DNA of 45,632 bases. Source: an uncultured Neomegalonema sp. (GTDB lineage: Bacteria; Pseudomonadota; Alphaproteobacteria; Rhodobacterales; Rhodobacteraceae). The number at the start of each line of letters is the position of its first letter. Position 1 is the stretch's first letter. The notes under the pieces were generated by a model. The model was not told the DNA's origin and ran no database searches. It worked only from the letters and a program-made list of their open reading frames with translations. The position numbers and the translations under genes are program-made. Location: NCBI GenBank assembly GCA_937957975.1, contig CALFFK010000014.1, positions 1-45,632 of the forward strand. Reading direction: 5' to 3'. This document shows, in pieces, positions 24,035 through 33,178 of this stretch.

Positions 24035-25570
24035 ATGACCATCCCTTCCCGCGCCACTGATCTTGCCCTGCTTGGGGCCACTTTTGTCATTGCAATTTGC
24101 GGCCTTGTCTACGAACTCGTTGCAGGGTCGGTTTCCAGCTACCTTCTGGGCGACAGCGTTTATCATTTTTCCCTCGTCATTGGCCTCTTTATGACGGCCA
24201 TGGGGATCGGGGCGTATCTATCCCGGCATGTGGCCGACCCTGAACCGACTTTTGTGGGGGCTCAGATTGCGCTGGGGTTAATCGGCGGATTTTCCGCCAT
24301 GATCCTGTTCACGGCCTTTGCACTGATCGAGAATTACAGCGCTTTCCTTTTTCTCGTGAGCCTTGTGATCGGGGCGCTGGTCGGCCTTGAGATTCCGCTG
24401 GTCATCCGCATCCTTGAAGGGCGCAATGCCCTGAAAGTAACGGTCTCGAACGTGCTGACGGCAGATTACATCGGGGCTCTGGCCGCCGCGTTGCTGTTTC
24501 CGCTGGTACTGGTTCCGCAGCTTGGGTTGATGGGGGCATCTTTCCTGCTCGGTGCGCTGAATCTTGCGGTTGCGGCGATGGGTTTATGGCTGTTCCGGGC
24601 GCGATGTGGAACGGGGTTGCGCGCAGCTTTTGCCTTGTCTGTGGTCGCCGTTGGACTTGGCGCGTGGCAGAGCGAGGCCGCGTTGGGCGCGATGGAGCGG
24701 CGGCTCTATGAAAACGAGATCGTGCTGGCCCGCGATACACCCTATCAGCGGGTCGTTGTCGCGCGAGATGGAAAGCGGGTGCAGCTTTTCCTGAATGGTT
24801 CGATCCAGTTCGATACGCTGGATGAACATCGTTATCACGAATCGCTTGTTCATCCTGCCATGACCCACGCCCCGCGCATCGCTCGCGTGCTTATCCTTGG
24901 TGGCGGCGATGGCATGGCAACCCGCGAGGTGCTGCGCTACGAAACAGTGGAGCAGATCGTTCTTGTGGACATCGACCCGGAGGTCACGGCCCTGTTTCGC
25001 GATAATGCCGCGTTGGCCCCGCTGAACAGCCATGCCTTGTCAGACCCGCGTGTCGAGATCGTCAATGCCGATGCGTGGGAATATCTTAAGGATGGAACCG
25101 ATCCTTTCGATGTGGCGATACTCGACTTGCCGGACCCCAAGGATTTGGCAGTGGCTAAACTCTATAGTCGCGCGTTCTATTCGACACTGGCCTCACGCAT
25201 GGCAGCGGGAGGTGTGATCGTCACGCAAGCGACCTCGCCACTCTATGCGCGAAAAGCGTTCTGGACCGTGGAGGCGACCCTTGCCGCGACCCTTGACCCG
25301 TTTTCGAACGAGAGGACGCTGAAGACGATCCCCTATCATGCATATATTCCGAGTTTCGGAGAATGGGGCTTCGTGTTGGCCGGAGCGCGTCTGTCATCCG
25401 CGCCGCGTCGCGCGATGCCGGATGGCTTGCGGTTTCTGGATGGCGACGCCTTCCCCGCCATGCGTCGCTTCCCTGCGGACATGGCGCGCCTCGACAGCCA
25501 GGCAGCTACCCTGTTCGATCAACCCCTGCCAAGATTGTATGAAGAAGGCTGGAGTGAGTGGTTCGAGTGA
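24035..25570 (+). CDS. Membrane-fused polyamine aminopropyltransferase (spermidine synthase-like)
   Basis: The product is 511 residues. About 200 N-terminal residues hold seven or so membrane helices (LALLGATFVIAICGLVYELVAG and onward). A spermidine-synthase-fold domain follows: QRVVVARDGKRVQLFLNGSIQFDTLDEHRYHESLVHPAM, GGGDG at about 289-293, VDIDPEV and DLPDPKDLAVAKLYSRAFY, with the catalytic Asp near 364. It would move an aminopropyl group from decarboxylated S-adenosylmethionine to an amine. No speD lies nearby. It sits 124 bases after the DUF350 gene and closes the DUF4178 block. Confidence 0.9.
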   Translation: MTIPSRATDLALLGATFVIAICGLVYELVAGSVSSYLLGDSVYHFSLVIGLFMTAMGIGAYLSRHVADPEPTFVGAQIALGLIGGFSAMILFTAFALIENYSAFLFLVSLVIGALVGLEIPLVIRILEGRNALKVTVSNVLTADYIGALAAALLFPLVLVPQLGLMGASFLLGALNLAVAAMGLWLFRARCGTGLRAAFALSVVAVGLGAWQSEAALGAMERRLYENEIVLARDTPYQRVVVARDGKRVQLFLNGSIQFDTLDEHRYHESLVHPAMTHAPRIARVLILGGGDGMATREVLRYETVEQIVLVDIDPEVTALFRDNAALAPLNSHALSDPRVEIVNADAWEYLKDGTDPFDVAILDLPDPKDLAVAKLYSRAFYSTLASRMAAGGVIVTQATSPLYARKAFWTVEATLAATLDPFSNERTLKTIPYHAYIPSFGEWGFVLAGARLSSAPRRAMPDGLRFLDGDAFPAMRRFPADMARLDSQAATLFDQPLPRLYEEGWSEWFE

Positions 25571-25744
25571 TGTGAGCGGCCTCATTCGCCCGTGCTATCA
25601 GTTGCCGTTGTTGGTTGACTTGCACTGCTATTCCGCAAATTTGGATCATGGCGGTCGATGATGCATCTTCAAAGGTGGGGTAATTCGCGCTATGCGTGGG
25701 TGATGGCAGGGTTTTAATCATGCGGAACGACAGGAGAGTATTTG

Positions 25745-26281
25745 ATGACGCGCTTTGTCTCCGCCATTCCGGTTAGTCTTGTGGTAAGTGTAACGCTTGC
25801 CGGATGTGCGCTCGACCCATCGGCCCCTCATCCTCTGGTGGCGCGGGCGACTACTGCTTCGACGCCATCCGCGCCCTCAAAGGATGGCGTGTTAACGGTC
25901 CCGACGGCGGTTATTTTGCGTGAGGGTCATCCTGTTGTGGCCAGTGCTGACGCCACAGAAACTCCGCCAAGCCCCCCCGCGCCGGTTGCCTTGCCGCCTG
26001 AAACAGAAGACCCATCCCTGACGGAGATCAAGCCCAATGATCTGCCGCAAAAGCCAGCAGAAGCATTGCCGCTCCAGCAACCTTTTCAGTCAGCCAAAAT
26101 CAGGACTGTCCCAATTATCCAGCCACCTGTCGTTCCGGTGACTTCCATCACGCCTGTGCTGGAAGACATCGCCCCGGAATATGTCGGGTTTATCCAGGAA
26201 ATCCCTGCTGATCCGCTGCCACCAGTTCCCCAGTCCGCATCGCAGTTTCCCGTTCAGGTTCCCTACGGCGCATCCTTTTGA
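25745..26281 (+). CDS. Proline-rich lipoprotein, function unknown
   Basis: The product is 178 residues with a lipoprotein signal ending in LAGC (Cys22) and AGGAGAG 6 bases before the ATG. The rest is rich in Pro, Ala, Thr and Val without clear domains (for example EIKPNDLPQKPAEALPLQ and a VP-rich end), so it is probably an extended envelope protein. An in-frame TTG directly before the ATG is unlikely to be used. A bidirectional hairpin follows. I do not recognise the family. Confidence 0.7.
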   Translation: MTRFVSAIPVSLVVSVTLAGCALDPSAPHPLVARATTASTPSAPSKDGVLTVPTAVILREGHPVVASADATETPPSPPAPVALPPETEDPSLTEIKPNDLPQKPAEALPLQQPFQSAKIRTVPIIQPPVVPVTSITPVLEDIAPEYVGFIQEIPADPLPPVPQSASQFPVQVPYGASF

Positions 26282-26306
26282 ACAAGCAGGCATAAATAAA
26301 AGGGGA

Positions 26307-26327
26307 GGGGCGACCGCTCACCGCCCC
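26307..26327. terminator. Hairpin between convergent lipoprotein and lytic transglycosylase genes
   Basis: GGGGCG pairs with CGCCCC around a 9-base loop. On the minus strand it is followed by TCCCCTTTTATTT, so it best serves the lytic transglycosylase gene, and it also stands 25 bases after the plus-strand lipoprotein stop. Confidence 0.55.
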
Positions 26328-26336
26328 GACCGATAT

Positions 26337-27005
26337 TCAGATCTTTCCACGCATAACATCGGCACGGATCAGAACCTTCTGAACGTAATTCTGGGTTTCA
26401 GGGATATGCGGGATGCGCCCCAGCCGCGCCACACGTGTTGGCCCCGAATTATAAGCGGCCAGCGCCAGTGGCCAATCGCCAAAGCGGTCGTATTGCGCTT
26501 TCAGATATCGTGCTCCGCCTTCAAGATTCTGGTGCGGGTCATGTGGATTGACTCCAATTTCCCTGGCGGTTGCAGGCATAAGTTGGGTCAGGCCGATGGC
26601 TCCCACATGCGACCGGGCGGCAGGGTCGAAATTGCTTTCGGTCATCACCATCGCGGCGAAAATCTCGCGGGGCACACCATGCTGTTCGCCTATCTGCGCG
26701 ACATAGCGGGCGCGTTCATGCCGGGGTAGTGCGGCGATGTCTATGGGGGGCGGTGGCAACGTCGGAAATGCGACGTTTGAGAGCATCCTCAAATGTCCGC
26801 GATCATGGATACGGCGGATCGGTGCATTGGTCATGTTCTGCGCGAAGATGGGGGCAGGAGAGATAATCCCTGCGGGGGCGGCACTCGGCGCGCTCAATCC
26901 AGCAACCATCATCACGACCGTCGCACCCATGATGCAAAGCAATCCCACCGAATTGCCCGAACGACCTACTGGCCGATTTGAATCCAATATTGTGGTTTTA
27001 GACAT
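26337..27005 (-). CDS. Lytic transglycosylase (SLT family), membrane-anchored
   Basis: The product is 222 residues with an excellent ribosome site (AGGAGG, 5 bases). A hydrophobic segment at about 20-40 acts as signal or anchor. The SLT domain starts near residue 100: AAMVMTESNFDP has the catalytic Glu123, followed by GAIGLTQLMPATA, NLEGGARYL, LALAAYNSGP and ETQNYVQKVL. Family members cut the glycan chain of peptidoglycan to 1,6-anhydromuropeptides. Its upstream region carries GTTC-N7-GTTC, a LexA-type operator, so it may be damage-inducible. Confidence 0.93.
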   Translation of the reverse strand: MSKTTILDSNRPVGRSGNSVGLLCIMGATVVMMVAGLSAPSAAPAGIISPAPIFAQNMTNAPIRRIHDRGHLRMLSNVAFPTLPPPPIDIAALPRHERARYVAQIGEQHGVPREIFAAMVMTESNFDPAARSHVGAIGLTQLMPATAREIGVNPHDPHQNLEGGARYLKAQYDRFGDWPLALAAYNSGPTRVARLGRIPHIPETQNYVQKVLIRADVMRGKI

Positions 27006-27043
27006 GATAGCCTCCTGGGAGAATCGAATCTCTTTTGCGATTT

Positions 27044-27068
27044 GTTCATTTAATGTTCCTATTTGTTC
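27044..27068. promoter_or_regulatory. LexA-like SOS box upstream of the lytic transglycosylase
   Basis: GTTC at 27044-27047 and 27055-27058 are separated by exactly 7 bases, matching the alphaproteobacterial LexA direct repeat. A third GTTC stands at 27065-27068 after 6 bases and a fourth at 27087-27090. The perfect pair begins 39 bases before the minus-strand start codon. Confidence 0.55.
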
Positions 27069-27144
27069 GCTGTCAAATCCTCATTTGTTCTTATTGTGGT
27101 AGTGCGTAAATACCCATGGACTCCAAGGGCTTGCGGGGTGGGAT

Positions 27145-27696
27145 TTACCACAACGGCTCATCATAGACCCGCTCTCCATCGATGGTCAGCCCCTTTATGA
27201 CGGCCCCACCCTTGCCATCGAGAGCGAGAATCACCCCCAGTTTCTGATCACGGCGCAGCTTTTCCAATTCCTGCGCGCGTTCGTAATCCGCGAAATAACG
27301 GTCGAAGGGCAGAATAATTCTCCCTCTGGGCAGGTTCTGGTTTTCGGCAGGGACAATCGCCCGTCCTTTCAGAACCGGCTCTTGCCCATCCGGCAAGGTT
27401 TTATGTACGGCCTTTACGACCCAGAACCCATCCTCCCCCTCGCGTAGAGTGGCGTAGGTTGAGGTACCAGGATCATGGCCTTCGATGCCGGGCAGGTCAC
27501 GCCCGAATGGCCCCAATGTCAGGTTCAGTTGCACATAATGCCCCCGAAAGATGTCGCGCGGGTCCACGAAGGTTGAGCGGACCATGACTTCCTGACCCGA
27601 TTGCAACACAGACATTCGGCTCCAGACCATTGCCCCGACGATCCCCGCCTGCGCGGCAAAGGCCACGGCTAATCCAAGCAAAAACCGCGTCTTCAT
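27145..27696 (-). CDS. GDYXXLXY-type periplasmic protein
   Basis: The product is 183 residues starting at 27696; the open frame continues upstream into the DUF2157 gene, but the start overlaps that gene's stop as ATGA. There is a signal or anchor helix at 5-25. The DPRDIFRGHYVQLNLTLG segment corresponds to the GDYXXLXY motif of the family, here GHYVQLNL. LPRGRIILPFDRYF and YDEPLW close the domain. This family usually sits directly after DUF2157 or DUF4401 membrane genes, as here. Function unknown. Confidence 0.82.
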   Translation of the reverse strand: MKTRFLLGLAVAFAAQAGIVGAMVWSRMSVLQSGQEVMVRSTFVDPRDIFRGHYVQLNLTLGPFGRDLPGIEGHDPGTSTYATLREGEDGFWVVKAVHKTLPDGQEPVLKGRAIVPAENQNLPRGRIILPFDRYFADYERAQELEKLRRDQKLGVILALDGKGGAVIKGLTIDGERVYDEPLW

Positions 27697-28946
27697 GTCC
27701 TGCCCTCCCTGTCGGGTACAAATCGCGGAACGACCAGCGCCCCGACCAGCAGCAGCACTCCAGCACCGATGTAAAAGAAGCTTGTACCCAGCAACCCGTG
27801 CGCCGCGACCGTGTAGATGATGAACATGGTGACGGCGAAGGCAAAATACCCCAGCGTTGTCACCATCGCCCATCCCTGCCGTCCGCCCATGCGGATTGTC
27901 CAGACCGAGACTGCCAGAGCGAAAACCTCCACGATGTAGGGAAATTCCTCCAGCAGCAGTAGTGCCACGATGATGGTCATGCCGACCCAAATCGTCGCCA
28001 GAATATGGTCGAACCGTTCGCGCAGCACGAAGGCAGGCCATACCGCCAGCGCAGCGAATGGCAGGGCAGACGCCATGACCGGCAATGCAGGGATCGTAAG
28101 GCCACCAATCTCCCGAAAGCCATAGAGAAACGCGATGGCTCCATAGACCAGTACCAGAAGGTACAACACTGCCGCCCCTTCAAAGCCGCGCAACACGCGG
28201 ACGGAGCGGGCACTCGCAATAGCCAGCGATATTCCCGCAAATCCAGCCATGAGCGCCAGATACATTGCCGTGAAATCCATGTTCTCGACAATAACCGTTA
28301 TCAACGACACTCCGAGCCAAACCAACAGACCCATCGCACAGAGATGCGCGACCCATCGCGCCCTGATCCACCATACATACACTGCCAATACGGCCCAGAC
28401 CGGCAGGAATAACAGGTGGAATGGTTCGCCACCTCCCGTCGTCATTGTCATTGTTGTCCAAAGCGTCGTGAGGATAATTGATAACCCCAACGCCCCCGCT
28501 GATCCGGTGGCAACGGCAGCGATAAAGGTGCCAAGCGCCCAAAGAAAGATGCCGCCCGCCGGTGGCCCCGACAGGTGATACATCTGTCCGGTTAGCATGA
28601 CTGCCGCTCCGAAAACCCCGCAACCGAGCACGACAAACGACTCCGCCAGCCCTGAATAATTCCGCCGGTACAAAACCGCTGCGGCGATATAAGAGGCAAG
28701 CACGCCCCCCATCAGCACGGCCATGCGCATGAAACGGGACAGCGCATCCCAGTTTGCGGCCACAAAGGTCATCGCTCCAAAGGCAAGGCAGATGATCCCA
28801 AGCCATACAGCGACAGACGCAAACGAGCGGGTTGTTTCGTTCGCACCGAGGTCATCAGTTAGTGTTCGCGCCGTAGCGGCATCAATCAACCCCCGTTCGC
28901 GCCAGTCCTCGATCTGTTTCGCTGTGTGCGATAGTGTTAGCGCCAT
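27693..28946 (-). CDS. DUF2157 multi-pass membrane protein
   Basis: The product is 417 residues starting at 28946 (GAGG and AAGG just upstream). A soluble N-terminus (HTAKQIEDWRERGLIDAATARTLTDDLG) is the DUF2157 signature. About 12 membrane helices follow, starting with SVAVWLGIICLAFGAMTFVAANWDAL. It is translationally coupled to the GDYXXLXY gene. The pair is widespread in bacteria with no firm role; envelope function is presumed. Confidence 0.85.
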   Translation of the reverse strand: MALTLSHTAKQIEDWRERGLIDAATARTLTDDLGANETTRSFASVAVWLGIICLAFGAMTFVAANWDALSRFMRMAVLMGGVLASYIAAAVLYRRNYSGLAESFVVLGCGVFGAAVMLTGQMYHLSGPPAGGIFLWALGTFIAAVATGSAGALGLSIILTTLWTTMTMTTGGGEPFHLLFLPVWAVLAVYVWWIRARWVAHLCAMGLLVWLGVSLITVIVENMDFTAMYLALMAGFAGISLAIASARSVRVLRGFEGAAVLYLLVLVYGAIAFLYGFREIGGLTIPALPVMASALPFAALAVWPAFVLRERFDHILATIWVGMTIIVALLLLEEFPYIVEVFALAVSVWTIRMGGRQGWAMVTTLGYFAFAVTMFIIYTVAAHGLLGTSFFYIGAGVLLLVGALVVPRFVPDREGRT

Positions 28947-29054
28947 CCTTCGCCTCCCCAGTGTATTCAATGAAGATGCACAACACACCTGCCGTTGTCA
29001 CGCCGGTAGCCCTGTGGCAAGGCTTGCGGGTACGATATCCGAAAGGCTCATCCC

Positions 29055-30686
29055 ATGCGCGATTTTCAGATTCCCGGTCGCTCTCCGGTCCTTGCCCGCA
29101 ACGCCATGTGCGCAACCTCGCATCCGCTGGCGGTCGAATGTGCCATTGGGGTTTTGCGATCGGGCGGCAATGCGGTTGATGCCGCCGTCACCGCTGCGTT
29201 GACAATGGGATTGCTGGAACCGGCAATGACCGGCATTGGTGGTGATGCCTTTGCCCTTGTCTGGAAAGACGGCGAAGCACGCCCACGTGGTTTGAACGGT
29301 TCGGGCCGCGCGCCGATGTCGCTTGATGCGGCGACCTTGCGTCAACAGGGTTTTGATGCGGTTGATCAAAACAGCGCCCATGCCGTCACAATTCCCGGTG
29401 CTGTTGACACTTTCGATACGCTGCTGTCCGAATTTGGTACATATGGGTGGGACCGCGCTCTTGCGCCGAGCCTCCGTTTCGCTCGTGAGGGCCATCCAGT
29501 TGCCCCGCGCGCCGCGTCCGATTGGGCCGATGATGCGCCCAATATGACCGGGGCCATGGCCCGTCATTTTCTTGTGGAAGGCCAGCGCGCGCCCCGTGTG
29601 GGAGAGATTTTTGGCTGGAAAGCGCAGGCCGAAGCACTGGAAATTATCGCCCGCGAAGGCCGTGCCGGATTCTATGAAGGCCCGGTTGCCGAAGACATGA
29701 TTGCCTCGTTAACTGCACTGGGCGGAAAGCACACAATGGCTGATTTTGCAGCCACTAAATCGACTTGGGTCGAACCGGTTTCCGGCATGTACCGTGGTAT
29801 GGAACTGATCGAATTGCCCCCCAATGGCCAGGGCGTTGCCGCCATTCTTATGGCTCGCATTCTCGAAGGATTCGAGTTGGACGAATTGGACCCGCACGGC
29901 CCTGAACGCGCCCATATCGAGGCTGAAGCCAAACGCCTTGCCTATGATGCCCGCGACCGCCTCATTGCCGATCCTGACACACCCGGTGCCGCCGAGCGCC
30001 TTTCGCACATTATGTCGGAGCAAACGGTACACTCCTTGCGAGATCGTATCGTACCGATGGCCGCACGTTCCGACCTTCTTGATGATCTTGCCGGGTTGCA
30101 TGAGGTCGGAGCGGCCATCGGAACCGGTGGTGCAGAGCACCGCGATACGATCTACATTACTGTCGTCGATTCAGACCGCACGATGGTTTCGCTGATCTAC
30201 TCGGTCTTCCATGCTTTTGGCAGTCGCATCGCCTCTGACCGTTATGGTATTAATTTCCAGAGCCGCGGTGCGGGCTTCACGCTGGAAGAAGGCCATCCCA
30301 ACGAGCTGAAAGGCGGCAAGCGCCCGATGCATACGATCATTCCGGGGATGCTCGCAAAAGACGGTAAACCCTATGCCAGCTTTGGCGTTATGGGGGGCGC
30401 GTACCAGTCGAACGGCCATGCTCGCCTTATCTCGAACCTTGTCGATTACGGCATGGACCCGCAGGAAGCCATGGATGCGCCGCGCAGCTTCCTTGACAAG
30501 GGTGTTCTTTCGGTCGAGCGCGGCTATCCCCGTTCCACCCTCGACCGGCTGGGTGCGATGGGCCATGATGCACAGGTGGCCGAAGGGGCCATCGGTGGTG
30601 GCCAGATCATAGTGATTGATCCCGAAACCGGATGCCTGATTGGTGGCTCCGACCCCCGCAAGGACGGTTGCGCGATGGGGTATTAA
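29055..30686 (+). CDS. Gamma-glutamyltransferase family protein
   Basis: The product is 543 residues without an evident signal peptide, so it is probably cytoplasmic, unlike periplasmic E. coli Ggt. N-terminal GVLRSGGNAVDAAVTAALTMGLLEPAMTGIGGD is typical. The processing and catalytic Thr365 lies in HRDTIYITVVDSD. The oxyanion Gly pair is MGGAYQSNGH, after KRPMHTIIPGM. It cleaves gamma-glutamyl bonds or acts on related substrates; cytoplasmic members often process other amides. The gene is divergent from the DUF2157 pair. Confidence 0.92.
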   Translation: MRDFQIPGRSPVLARNAMCATSHPLAVECAIGVLRSGGNAVDAAVTAALTMGLLEPAMTGIGGDAFALVWKDGEARPRGLNGSGRAPMSLDAATLRQQGFDAVDQNSAHAVTIPGAVDTFDTLLSEFGTYGWDRALAPSLRFAREGHPVAPRAASDWADDAPNMTGAMARHFLVEGQRAPRVGEIFGWKAQAEALEIIAREGRAGFYEGPVAEDMIASLTALGGKHTMADFAATKSTWVEPVSGMYRGMELIELPPNGQGVAAILMARILEGFELDELDPHGPERAHIEAEAKRLAYDARDRLIADPDTPGAAERLSHIMSEQTVHSLRDRIVPMAARSDLLDDLAGLHEVGAAIGTGGAEHRDTIYITVVDSDRTMVSLIYSVFHAFGSRIASDRYGINFQSRGAGFTLEEGHPNELKGGKRPMHTIIPGMLAKDGKPYASFGVMGGAYQSNGHARLISNLVDYGMDPQEAMDAPRSFLDKGVLSVERGYPRSTLDRLGAMGHDAQVAEGAIGGGQIIVIDPETGCLIGGSDPRKDGCAMGY

Positions 30687-30819
30687 GGCCATCTGCGCTC
30701 AGGCAGGCCAAAGATCTGATTCACTTTGGGGCAACCTGAACACAAGACACTCACCAAAAAACGGTTGCGGTTTTCATGTAGGCACTTGGCCTTGTTTCGG
30801 AAGGCGGATTACACTGGAA

Positions 30820-31884
30820 TCACCCCTGCGCTTCGACGACCTCTTCCTCCGCTTCGGTGATCCGTGCCAATGCCATGGCATCTGCAACTGCACCCGTGGG
30901 CTGATCTCCTGTCCGGGCTGTTTCAATTATTCTTGCTGTCGTCTCGCCGATCTCCCGGACCTTCATACCAACGCGATAGGCGTCATATTCTCCGCCTGCT
31001 TCCGCCGCGACGTTGATAACTCCACCTGCGTTGACGAGGTAATCAGGCGCATAAAGCTTGCCCGCCTCCCATAGCAACCCGTCCACATCCGATGTTGCCA
31101 GTTGATTATTCGCCGCACCGCAGATCATCTTCACCGGTGCGTTCTCCGCAAAATCACGGGTCAAGACGCCGCCAAGTGCACAGGGCGCGAAGACATCCAT
31201 TTCCTCAAAGGGCAGGCGTTTCGCGTCTACGATTTCGGCTTTGAGATGCGCTGCTGCCCGCACTGCGCGGGGCACATTTATATCGGCGACCAGAAGGGTT
31301 GCCCCTGCTTCATAAAGCTTTTCAGCCAGTTTCCAGCCCACAGCGCCGAGGCCCATCACCCCGATGCGCGCATCGGTCAGATCATCCGAGCCGGTTGCTG
31401 CTTTCACTGTTGCCTTCAGCCCCAGAAACACGCCTTCAGCAGTATGGGGTGAAGGGTCACCACTCGCCGACGCTCCCCAGCTCGTACCTGCAACATGCGG
31501 TGTCACATCACGCATCAGGTCGATGTCAGCAACAGTCATACCGACATCTTCCGCGCCCACATAACGCCCATCCAATCGATCAATGGCTCGTGCAAAGGCG
31601 CGCAAGGCCTCTGGTGAGCGCGCCGTCGCCGGATTGCCCAGGATCACGGATTTTCCACCCCCAAGGTCAAGACCTGCCAGCGCGTTCTTGTACGTCATCC
31701 CCCGCGACAGGCGCAGGGCATCACGGATTGCCGCCATTCCGCTCTCATAAGACCAACAGCGAATTCCTCCGAGTGCGGGGCCGAGCGCAGTTGAATGAAT
31801 CGCGATGATCGCCTGCAATCCTGATCGGGGGCAGCAGATGCTCACCACTTCCTCGTGGTTGTCAAAATCGGGCGTGTCGAACAT
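30820..31884 (-). CDS. Leucine/valine/phenylalanine dehydrogenase-type enzyme
   Basis: The product is 354 residues, full length for the branched-chain amino acid dehydrogenase group of the Glu/Leu/Phe/Val family. ALGGIRCW, then Lys66 (TYKNALAGLDLGGGKS) and Lys78 are the substrate and catalytic lysines. A Rossmann motif GLGAVGWKLAE binds NAD(P). APCALGGVL and YLVNAGGVINVAAE close the active site. It interconverts an amino acid and its keto acid with ammonia. Leucine dehydrogenase is the likeliest, but specificity is not readable. Confidence 0.92.
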   Translation of the reverse strand: MFDTPDFDNHEEVVSICCPRSGLQAIIAIHSTALGPALGGIRCWSYESGMAAIRDALRLSRGMTYKNALAGLDLGGGKSVILGNPATARSPEALRAFARAIDRLDGRYVGAEDVGMTVADIDLMRDVTPHVAGTSWGASASGDPSPHTAEGVFLGLKATVKAATGSDDLTDARIGVMGLGAVGWKLAEKLYEAGATLLVADINVPRAVRAAAHLKAEIVDAKRLPFEEMDVFAPCALGGVLTRDFAENAPVKMICGAANNQLATSDVDGLLWEAGKLYAPDYLVNAGGVINVAAEAGGEYDAYRVGMKVREIGETTARIIETARTGDQPTGAVADAMALARITEAEEEVVEAQG

Positions 31885-32075
31885 CGGGGGTTCCTCGCGT
31901 TGTGCGAGATCATCACCTGAACAGGGTTAACAGGACGCTATTTCCCATAAAGCTTTTTCGCGGCGGGCATGTGGCTGTGTTCAAAAGTATCATCGCCATC
32001 GTAGGCCGGGCGCAGTATCTTATGGCTGGAACCTGTTCCCGCATCATGGGAATGATCTGCAAGGGAAACACCTCC

Positions 32076-32471
32076 ATGATCCATCATCGCGCCAATGCAC
32101 GCCCAACTGCCACGCCATCCGCTGATTATTTCACGGGTATGGTGCAGATGGACCCGATTATCGAAGCGCCGGAACCGGCGCGATTGCGCGCGATCCGCGT
32201 AAGCTTTGCTCCCGGTGCGCGAACAGCGTGGCATACTCATCCACTGGGGCAGACACTGCATGTAATCTCCGGCGTGGGGCGATTTCAGACCGAAGGCGAG
32301 GTTGTCGTCGAAATCCTTCCCGGCGATACAATCTGGATTCCGCCGGGTGAGAAGCATTGGCATGGCGCTGCTCCCGACACCGGCATGGTCCACATCGCCA
32401 TGCAGGAAGCCGAGGACGGTGTTTCCGTAAACTGGATGGAGAAAGTCACCGACGCTGAATATGCTGTTTAA
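32076..32471 (+). CDS. Cupin-domain protein
   Basis: The product is 131 residues starting at 32076 (AAGGGA 10 bases upstream). The cupin motif 1 region is WHTHPLGQTLHVISGVGRFQTEG and motif 2 is PGDTIWIPPGEKHWHGAAP, giving His/His/(Gln or Glu)/His metal ligands. These small cupins are often called carboxymuconolactone-decarboxylase-associated or quercetinase-like; the substrate is not evident. An upstream open frame of 58 codons lacks domain sequence. Confidence 0.85.
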   Translation: MIHHRANARPTATPSADYFTGMVQMDPIIEAPEPARLRAIRVSFAPGARTAWHTHPLGQTLHVISGVGRFQTEGEVVVEILPGDTIWIPPGEKHWHGAAPDTGMVHIAMQEAEDGVSVNWMEKVTDAEYAV

Positions 32472-32482
32472 GTCCAGCTGTT

Positions 32483-32776
32483 TCAGTAGCCGTTCTGTTG
32501 TAGAAAGGCTTCAATCCTTGATGCATGATCGCGGCATCCTGGCAAGGCGCAAGGCAGGATAAAACCGTCTATAAAGCGTACCTGCATCCTTCCACCAAGG
32601 GCACAGGTCGCCAAAAGCCCGATGCCGCGCCCATACCACCCCGGCGTACAAATCGGTGGCAAGGCATGGTTGAAGATGATCCGCGCGTGGCGATCTATAT
32701 GAGGCGCGGCTGCCGATGGAGTTGCCGTGAGCGTCAATGCAAGAGCAAACGCCGCCATTATTATTGGTAAATTCAT
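32483..32776 (-). CDS. Small secreted protein, function unknown
   Basis: The product is 97 residues with a clear signal peptide (cleavage near SAAA, residue 24) and GGGGGA 7 bases upstream of the ATG. The mature part has four cysteines (PPICTPGW, ATCALGG, PCALPGC) that could form two disulfides. It is convergent with the cupin gene, 11 bases apart. I do not recognise the family. Confidence 0.65.
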   Translation of the reverse strand: MNLPIIMAAFALALTLTATPSAAAPHIDRHARIIFNHALPPICTPGWYGRGIGLLATCALGGRMQVRFIDGFILPCALPGCRDHASRIEAFLQQNGY

Positions 32777-32802
32777 TTATTGATCCCCCGTCAAATGCTT
32801 GG

Positions 32803-32886
32803 AGTGATCGGTGATCAGGTCGGGTCAAAGAGTGTCGGTATTTGCACGACCCCATTGGCGCAATTCCAGACACATCCTGATTGCTG
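32803..32886. repeat. Palindromic interspersed repeat, copy 1 (see 44328-44410)
   Basis: An approximately 85-base stretch aligns with 44328-44410 with most positions conserved (shared gatcaggtc, caaag, tgtc, tggcg, aattcc, catcctgat). Ends are inverted (GTGATCAGG ... CCTGATTGC), so it can fold on itself. This resembles REP or small MITE elements. Confidence 0.6.
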
Positions 32887-33178
32887 ATCAATCCAAGTCA
32901 ATCTTGTGTATTCGCAAAGCGATATGAATTCACGGTACTGTAGATGAGGTGGAATCGTTGAACGTCAATAAGAATTCGGGGCGGAATTTTTGAATGATTC
33001 AACGCCAGGATCGGTCTTCTTGTGGTGAAATGGCAATGTTGGTAAGTTATTTGATATTTAATGTACAACGTTTGTTTTTATTCTGATCTCATCATCTTCC
33101 CTGACGGTTCACAAACCTGCACCCTTCCTTTTGGCGTATGTGAGTTTTCATAATTGCATTATATGTTGCTGAAATGTA
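32887..33178. other. AT-richer intergenic region, no gene seen
   Basis: These 292 bases separate the REP-like element from the end of plsC. Base composition is more AT-rich than the genes around it. I see no open frame with family sequence, no tRNA and no clear terminator. Confidence 0.45.
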
